A DNA stretch of 64,000 nt from DAHUYF01 sp035553515 (GTDB taxonomy: Bacteria > Pseudomonadota > Alphaproteobacteria > ATCC43930 > CGMCC-115725): contig DATNDG010000073.1 in assembly GCA_035553515.1 (NCBI GenBank), positions 7,844 through 71,843 on the forward strand, given 5' to 3'. This document shows positions 59,653 through 64,000 of the stretch, in pieces; positions within the stretch are counted from its first letter, which is position 1; each line of letters opens with the position of its first letter. Under the pieces are notes generated by a model. It ran no database searches, was not told the origin of the DNA, and worked only from the letters and a program-made list of their open reading frames with translations. The translations under genes were made by a program, and so were the position numbers.

Positions 59653-60014
59653 TGTGACTTGAGCTGGTTAGCGGAATGGAGAATGACCTCCGCCCGCCCG
59701 CGATATAACTCGATCTTACCGCTTGCACAGACATGCTTGCCGAGCAATGTCGTTTCTGGCGTACCGAAGCCGGCGCGATCATTTCCCCAGATCACGGCTG
59801 TAAAGACCTCGTGAGGATAGGGCTTATCGAGATTGAGAAAAGTTGGTTGGCCGCGGGTGCGCTCGGCGTAGTGGGCGGAAGCGACCGTGCCGCAGACGGT
59901 GGCTGTCTCGCCCACATGGGTTGCCGCATCGTCGGGGGTCAGCTCCGCGGCCTTCGACAATCCAGGCCAGAGGACCGCCGCCAGGCCCAGCGCTAACCAC
60001 GTCCTCAAACGCAT
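59649..60014 (-). CDS. Exported OB-fold (nucleic-acid-binding-like) protein
   Basis: 121 residues with a signal peptide (RTWLALGLAAVLWPGLSKA) and a small OB-fold: HVGETATVCGTVASAHYAER, PTFLNLDKPYPHEVFTAVIW and HVCASGKIELYRGRAEVILH. This is the nucleic-acid-binding OB fold found with secreted nucleases. It precedes the truncated S1/P1 nuclease in the same transcription unit. The gene itself looks intact. MRLRTWL at 60014 is used; an extension to 60047 is possible. Confidence 0.75.
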   Translation of the reverse strand: MRLRTWLALGLAAVLWPGLSKAAELTPDDAATHVGETATVCGTVASAHYAERTRGQPTFLNLDKPYPHEVFTAVIWGNDRAGFGTPETTLLGKHVCASGKIELYRGRAEVILHSANQLKSQ

Positions 60015-60043
60015 TTCCAACCTCCTGTATAAGAAAGGCCATT

Positions 60044-60627
60044 TCACGCCAATTTGCTTTTGCGAGTAAGGGCGTTAAGCCACTGCTCGTGAGAACGCAT
60101 CGGCCGCCGATCGCTGGTGCACCATAGCTCTACCAGTTCGAGTTTCGGCAAGCCCCCCAGCAAACCGCTGAGAGATGTCTCGTCCTGGTCAGTGAACAGT
60201 CGCCCGTCCTTCGCACGCTGCCCGCGCCCAAGCTTGAACGACATGTACCAGATGCCGCCCAGTTTTAACGAGCGTACCAATCGCGCAAACACGGCGGCCA
60301 GCTCCTTCTCGGGAACGTGCAGAAGCGAAGCTGAGCACCAGATGCCGTCATAAAGCTCAGTATCCTCAAGTTCCTCAAAGCGCAACCGCCGCACCGGCCG
60401 GCCGAGCAAGCCCGACGCTTGATGCACCATAGCCTCGGCGCGGCGACATGATGTCCTATGTCTAGGAACGCTTTCGCATCGCGCCCGGAGCCGCAACCTG
60501 CATCAAGGATCGCCGCTCGCGCAGGTAGCAACATAAGGAAGCGCTCCCGAATCGGCGCCATATCAACGTCTATCGTATCTGCAATGAAAGCAGAGGCATT
60601 ACGATCGTAATAGTCTGTCGACACCAC
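60044..60627 (-). pseudogene. SAM-dependent methyltransferase gene with a frameshift
   Basis: The N-terminal reading from 60627 (GTG) has YYDRNASAFIADT and the SAM motif I AAILDAGCGSGRDAKAFL up to GHHVAA. The rest is in another frame: AEAMVHQASGLLGRPVRRLR, YDGIWCSASLLHVPEKELAA, then GIWYMSFKLGRGQ and LVELWCTSDRRP to the end at 60044. The junction near 60430-60450 lacks about seven bases relative to a continuous gene (the stretch that should encode the acidic SAM-ribose residue). It is therefore non-functional as assembled. Confidence 0.85.
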
Positions 60628-60670
60628 TAGGTCCTCAAAATGCGGAGGGCCGCCGCGGGGCCGGGTCCGG

Positions 60671-61556
60671 CTATATGTGGATCAGTTCGCGAACTGCCGC
60701 GCTGTCCATTGCCTGAAGAAAGGCTCGGCGTTCGGTCTCGATTGCTCCGGTTTGCCGCATGAGCGTCTCGCGCAAACGATGGTGGCTGGCGATCAGGTAC
60801 TCATTACGACGATGGAGTCTCGCAAGCAGTGCCGTCGAAGGGACGCTCGCGTGTTTGCCACGCTCATCCCGATTACAGTGTTGGCAGGCAAGAACGAGAT
60901 TCCAGACGCCATCGAGCCCCGCAATGTTCAGCGTCGTCAGTAGAAATGATCGACATCGGCAAGCGCTGCATCCCCGCGGGCAATGCCGAGCCTATCGAAA
61001 CAGTAAAAGCACTACCCCTTCTGATAGCTGTTGAGCGCGTCGCGGCTGGAGGTAACGGCAACCCGCGTGTCTCGACTAGACGCCAGCGCGCTCCCACCTC
61101 GCCAGGCAGACTAGTTATGTGCTCGCCCTCTTGCAGGCGGTAGAAGTGCTCTGTCAGGCGGACACCGCAATTGCTCGTGCGCTCGTCGAGAAAAAACCGC
61201 ACCGGCACTTCACCCTGATTCACGACGTGGAAGGCGTCGATGACATTGACGAACCCAAGGCGGTGCTGGCGACCAACTCGTCCTCCCCGACTTCGCCTCC
61301 GTTGTAGCGGCGGCACACATCGAGGAATTGGCTGGATTGGGAGGCTGCCTGCTTGTCGACCTGCTTGAGGTGAGCGGCAAGGTGCCGAGCAAAAGGCTGA
61401 GCCAACTCCTCGAGGGGGACCCAGGTCATCGGTGCGCCCGCCGAGGTCAAGGAGCGCCTTGCCGAGCGCGAACTTGTACGACACAACGTTACGTCCGAAC
61501 AAGATCACCGAGCGCCAGTTCTCCAGCGTCGGCGTGACCTCGTGAAAGTCGTTCAT
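60671..61556 (-). pseudogene. HNH endonuclease gene, multiply frameshifted
   Basis: Pieces of one protein appear in order in different frames. The N terminus is MNDFHEVTPTLENWRSVILF with YKFALGKALLDL; then, in a second frame, VPLEELAQPFARHLAAHLKQ and FLDVCRRYNGGEVGEDEL; then RLGFVNVIDAFHVVNQGEVP with LTEHFYRLQEGEH; then RVAVTSSRDALNSYQKG, an in-frame TAG, CFYCFDRLGIARGDAALADV and DHFY; finally LNIAGLDGVWNLVLACQHCN through RRAFLQAMDSAAVRELIHI. The HNH signature (DHF...NLVLACQHCN) with paired CxxC is recognisable. At least three frameshifts and one stop disable it. Confidence 0.85.
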
Positions 61557-61888
61557 GTTAACAGCCTGAGGTGGTGATCATGCTTGTTCCAACCCGCTCC
61601 GAGAGCCCGCCGGGGCGCCTTTCGCCCTATCTACCGCATGGTAGTATAAGCGAACCCTGGAAGCCGCCGAAACATGAGCTACCCTTCACCCCGGAACGCC
61701 AGGCCTGGGAGAGGCTGAGGCTCCGGCGGAGAATATCTCCGTGAGCGGGGGGATTGGATCGACCCGACGCGACGCGAGGATCTGGAGGTTTATGTGCGGG
61801 CGATGACGGTTTTCATGAAGTACCACTCGAAACCAAAGCTTCATTCACAGCTGCGAGCGCTCGGCCACCGGCCCGATTGACAGCCGTC
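61557..61888. other. Stretch with a decayed small gene
   Basis: Between the HNH pseudogene and the ClpP-like gene there is no intact gene. The only coding-like trace is described as a separate entry at 61580-61880. No repeat or hairpin was recognised. Confidence 0.35.
61580..61880 (+). pseudogene. Possible frameshifted small gene
   Basis: One frame gives MLVPTRSESPPGRLSPYLPH up to FTPERQAWERLRLRRRISP before a stop near 61742. The next frame continues with GEYLRERGDWIDPTRREDLE and VYVRAMTVFMKYHSKPKLHS to a stop at about 61880. The two halves have the same charged helical character and adjoin within about 20 bases, suggesting one small protein broken by a frameshift. The family is unknown and the case is weak. 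Confidence 0.35.
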
Positions 61889-62866
61889 TTATTGACGACG
61901 CGCAATCACAGAACTCCATTCTCCGGTAACTTTTACCTCCTGTTGTGCGGACATTCGTATTTGGAGGGTGAAATTTGCGAGCCCAACTGACCGCTGGCCC
62001 CCGTCTATATCGCGGCAATCCCATTCAACCTGGCCAGTGATCGTGCACTCTGATGTACTCTCGGTACAGGTGGCTTTAATCGTAGAAGGGCGCGTTGTGT
62101 AGATACGCTCGGGCCAATGTGCCGCATACTTGCGCTTTTCGGCCATTAGCAATTGGCGTGGCACGGGGTGACCATCGAAGTTGATCGTTCCAGCATATGC
62201 CGTCTCGAAATACCGAAGCGCATCTGAATTGCTTTCGGACCAGTGGGCAAAGTACGCGCCAACGAACGCCTTCGCTGCCGCCTCGAGTTCGCTGCGTTTT
62301 GTCTTATGCGCCTGCTGGGATGGCGGCGCTGTCATGACAGGTGGAGGAGAAGGCGGCGTTGGGATCTCCGCAGGCCCCTTAGATGGTACAACGATGACAC
62401 CGATGCCCAAGGCCTTCGCGTCATCGATCGAAAGCCACTGTATTGAGGTAGGCGGCGCAGAAGTAATGTAGACGACCGCTCTGTCCGAGAGGCCCAACCG
62501 ACTTAAATACGCTCCCACTAGCGCATTGCCTGCGCCAATTTCCTCTGGCCGGCCATTCTCAATCTGATACGCCGCATGAAATCCTACGCGCCCTGACTCC
62601 CCCATATAACGAGGCATTCCTCCCAGCCATGCGATGGCGCACGCAGAAGCACAATAGTGCCCGTTTGGAACGACAGTTATGAAACCTTTTAGGTGGATGA
62701 GAGTGCCTATACGGAGGCCGGCTACGAGATTGCCGCCAGGGCTTGAAAGAACGACGATCCCGTTATTGAGACCGGAAATCTGGTTTGCAAAGACTTGTCC
62801 ATCTCGCAGCTGGAGATCTCCAACGACTGTAATGATCGGCGTCTCACCAGCACACGGCAAGCACAC
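61889..62866 (-). CDS. ClpP/crotonase-like (COG3904) protein with C-terminal NTF2-like domain
   Basis: 325 residues from GTG. The N-terminal part is a ClpP/crotonase-type fold of the COG3904 group: VVLSSPGGNLVAGLRIG, then the serine element NGHYCASACAIAWLGG and GFHAAYQ. A proline-rich linker (IPTPPSPPPVMTAPP) leads to a second domain of about 130 residues with AAAKAFVGAYFAHWSESNSD and cysteines in TCTESTSECTITG, resembling NTF2-like folds. Members are usually exported, but no signal peptide precedes this start and an upstream stop limits extension, so the N terminus may be truncated. Confidence 0.7.
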   Translation of the reverse strand: MCLPCAGETPIITVVGDLQLRDGQVFANQISGLNNGIVVLSSPGGNLVAGLRIGTLIHLKGFITVVPNGHYCASACAIAWLGGMPRYMGESGRVGFHAAYQIENGRPEEIGAGNALVGAYLSRLGLSDRAVVYITSAPPTSIQWLSIDDAKALGIGVIVVPSKGPAEIPTPPSPPPVMTAPPSQQAHKTKRSELEAAAKAFVGAYFAHWSESNSDALRYFETAYAGTINFDGHPVPRQLLMAEKRKYAAHWPERIYTTRPSTIKATCTESTSECTITGQVEWDCRDIDGGQRSVGLANFTLQIRMSAQQEVKVTGEWSSVIARRQ

Positions 62867-62868
62867 GG

Positions 62869-63081
62869 ATGAAGCGGCGCTGGTTGATGATTCGAGCTGG
62901 CGATGTTGCAGCTCTCATGGTGCTAGCGGCAATCGTCGCCGCGTTGCTTTTTAGCGGCGTTTTGCCGGTGCAATTGCGCTCGAATTGGGGCTTCGGTCGC
63001 GACTGGCGGTGCTTCTACCCCGGACAGGGCGAGCCTGTTTGCGTCAAGCAGGTAGCGCCCGATCGGCACGGCAAGGGTTAG
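62869..63081 (+). CDS. Small membrane protein with Cys-containing tail
   Basis: 70 residues: RRWLMIRAGDVAALMVLAAI and VAALLFSGVLPVQ form a signal-anchor, followed by a 35-residue tail with DWRCFYPGQGEPVCVK, two cysteines spaced to form a disulfide. Similar tails (WxCxxPGxGEPVCVK) recur in small rhizobial-type proteins of unknown function. It starts two bases from the divergent COG3904-like gene and overlaps its upstream region. Confidence 0.55.
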   Translation: MKRRWLMIRAGDVAALMVLAAIVAALLFSGVLPVQLRSNWGFGRDWRCFYPGQGEPVCVKQVAPDRHGKG

Positions 63082-63169
63082 CCATTTGGTTCTCGTTAGC
63101 TTCAATTGGACCGAGCGCCGGCCCCGCCGCCCCGGGTGACGTCCATGCCGCCGCGTGCTTTCATGCCGC

Positions 63170-64000
63170 ATGCCGAAGTCAAGCGGACCACCACCCTTCG
63201 TCGCGCCTCAGCTCTCGCAACTCGTCAATGCCCCGCCAGAAGGTGACGGGTGGGCGCACGAGATCAAGTACGATGGCTATCGCATCCACGCCCGGGTGGT
63301 CCGCGGCGAAGTCACGCTGTTGACGCGAACCGGGCTCGACTGGACGGAACGCTACCAGACCACGGCCAAGGCGCTCTGCGTGATCAAAATACGTGGTGGT
63401 GCCTATCTCGATGGCGAGCTGTGTGCAGTGAATCCCGACGGCACCACGTCGTTTGCCAATCTCCAGGCGGCAACCGACGCCCGCAGCACAGAGCATCTCA
63501 TCTACTTCGCGTTCGACCTGCTATTCCTGAACGGAAAGGATCTGACAGGCGCGCCGCTACTCGATCGGAAGAGCCGACTTGAGGCTCTGCTCAAAGCGTC
63601 GCCGCAAACGATCCAGTACAGCGGCCATCATATCGGCGACGGCAAGCGCATTCTCGATGCCGCCTGCGGTGCCAAGGCGGAGGGCATCGTCTCGAAGCGC
63701 GTCGACGCTCCCTATGCGCCCGGCAATCGCGGACTTTGGCGCAAGTCGAAATGCGTTAGCCGCGAAGAGTTCATTATCGTCGGTTACAGTGATCCGGAAG
63801 CTTCACGGCCGTACTTCGGAGCGCTGCTGCTTGGCTACTATGATGACGACGGGCGCCTGCTCTATGCGGGGCGCGCCGGCACTGGGTTTTCAGATGCCGA
63901 GCTTCGACGCGTCTATGACATCCTCCAGCCGCTTCGGATCGCGAAGATGCCGCTTAGTGTACCGCCGCCAAGCGCGACGCGGTTTGGCTCGCCTCTTGTG
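63170..64000 (+). CDS. ligD: ATP-dependent DNA ligase, LigD ligase domain, 3' end outside the window
   Basis: 277 codons are visible and the frame stays open to the last base. The nucleotidyl-transfer motif I is EIKYDGYR with Lys33; LLTRTGLDWT follows, then motif III-like IYFAFDLLFL, motif IV AEGIVSKR and motif V WRKSKC; the OB part begins EEFIIVGYSDPEASRPYFGA. The sequence matches the ligase domain of LigD, the bacterial end-joining ligase. An in-frame stop lies eleven codons upstream and no phosphoesterase domain precedes, so either this is a ligase-first variant or the N-terminal domain was lost. A polymerase domain beyond the window is possible. No Ku gene is in the window. Confidence 0.85.
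   Translation, partial: MPKSSGPPPFVAPQLSQLVNAPPEGDGWAHEIKYDGYRIHARVVRGEVTLLTRTGLDWTERYQTTAKALCVIKIRGGAYLDGELCAVNPDGTTSFANLQAATDARSTEHLIYFAFDLLFLNGKDLTGAPLLDRKSRLEALLKASPQTIQYSGHHIGDGKRILDAACGAKAEGIVSKRVDAPYAPGNRGLWRKSKCVSREEFIIVGYSDPEASRPYFGALLLGYYDDDGRLLYAGRAGTGFSDAELRRVYDILQPLRIAKMPLSVPPPSATRFGSPLV

Noticed and set aside
49206..63081. Insertion sequence with DDE transposase in the island
   Set aside because: No transposase gene or terminal inverted repeats were recognised; recombinases present are of the tyrosine and serine types.
1..64000. CRISPR array
   Set aside because: No regularly spaced direct repeats were found; the repeats present are dispersed palindromes.

Overview
The window is high-GC, densely coded DNA from a free-living alphaproteobacterium. 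The evidence is gene content only: a TIGR01459-type HAD phosphatase beside pyrD, adjacent ycbB/ycbK-type cell-wall genes, RepB/ParB-type proteins, several Liv-type transport genes, aromatic catabolism genes, and dispersed palindromes built on CCTTCGAC...GTCGAAGG. The genus cannot be named from this sequence.

From 1 to 49.2 kb the region looks chromosomal and is packed with metabolic genes on both strands. It starts inside pyrD and includes glpD, two zinc alcohol dehydrogenases, an FMN reductase, an HdeD-like protein, an AI-2E-type permease and MFS/EamA exporters. Next come an ArsR/SRPBCC pair, an L,D-transpeptidase with an M15-like (DUF882) endopeptidase, a MetE-like enzyme, a ketopantoate reductase-like enzyme and an aldo/keto reductase. 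From 23.6 to 31.9 kb lies an apparent aromatic or xenobiotic catabolic block: a Rieske dioxygenase alpha/beta pair with an isochorismatase-fold protein that has lost its catalytic residues, an amidohydrolase, a dienelactone hydrolase fused to an NTF2-like domain, a nicotinamidase, a metallo-beta-lactamase-fold hydrolase and a fumarylacetoacetase-like hydrolase. Further on are a PepSY protein, an SDR, an orphan Liv-type binding protein, an acyl-CoA carboxyltransferase, an S41 lipoprotein protease and an enoyl-CoA hydratase. At 44.2-48.9 kb a complete branched-chain-type ABC importer is encoded as one translationally coupled operon, with permease LivM and ATPase LivG fused.

At 49206-49253 there is only the 3' half of a tRNA-Gly(CCC) gene, from the anticodon loop to CCA. 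A tyrosine integrase follows at once. This looks like the attachment-site edge of an integrative element extending to the right. Its first operon carries the integrase, two unknown proteins, an AlpA-like HTH protein and a protein with a primase-type zinc finger plus a winged-helix-like region. A second module (53.3-57.1 kb) has a divergent HTH gene, a large serine recombinase without a zinc ribbon, and two consecutive ParB/RepB-type proteins with overlapping reading frames and no ParA. This is the best candidate for an incompletely described system.

From 57 to 63 kb the DNA is less densely coded and partly decayed. It holds small zinc-ribbon, lipoprotein and secreted proteins, a truncated S1/P1 nuclease beside an intact OB-fold partner, a frameshifted methyltransferase, and an HNH endonuclease gene with several frameshifts and an in-frame stop. 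It also holds a ClpP/crotonase-like exported-type protein and a small membrane protein. The window ends inside an ATP-dependent DNA ligase of the LigD type that lacks the phosphoesterase domain upstream. No CRISPR array, rRNA, complete tRNA or insertion sequence was recognised.
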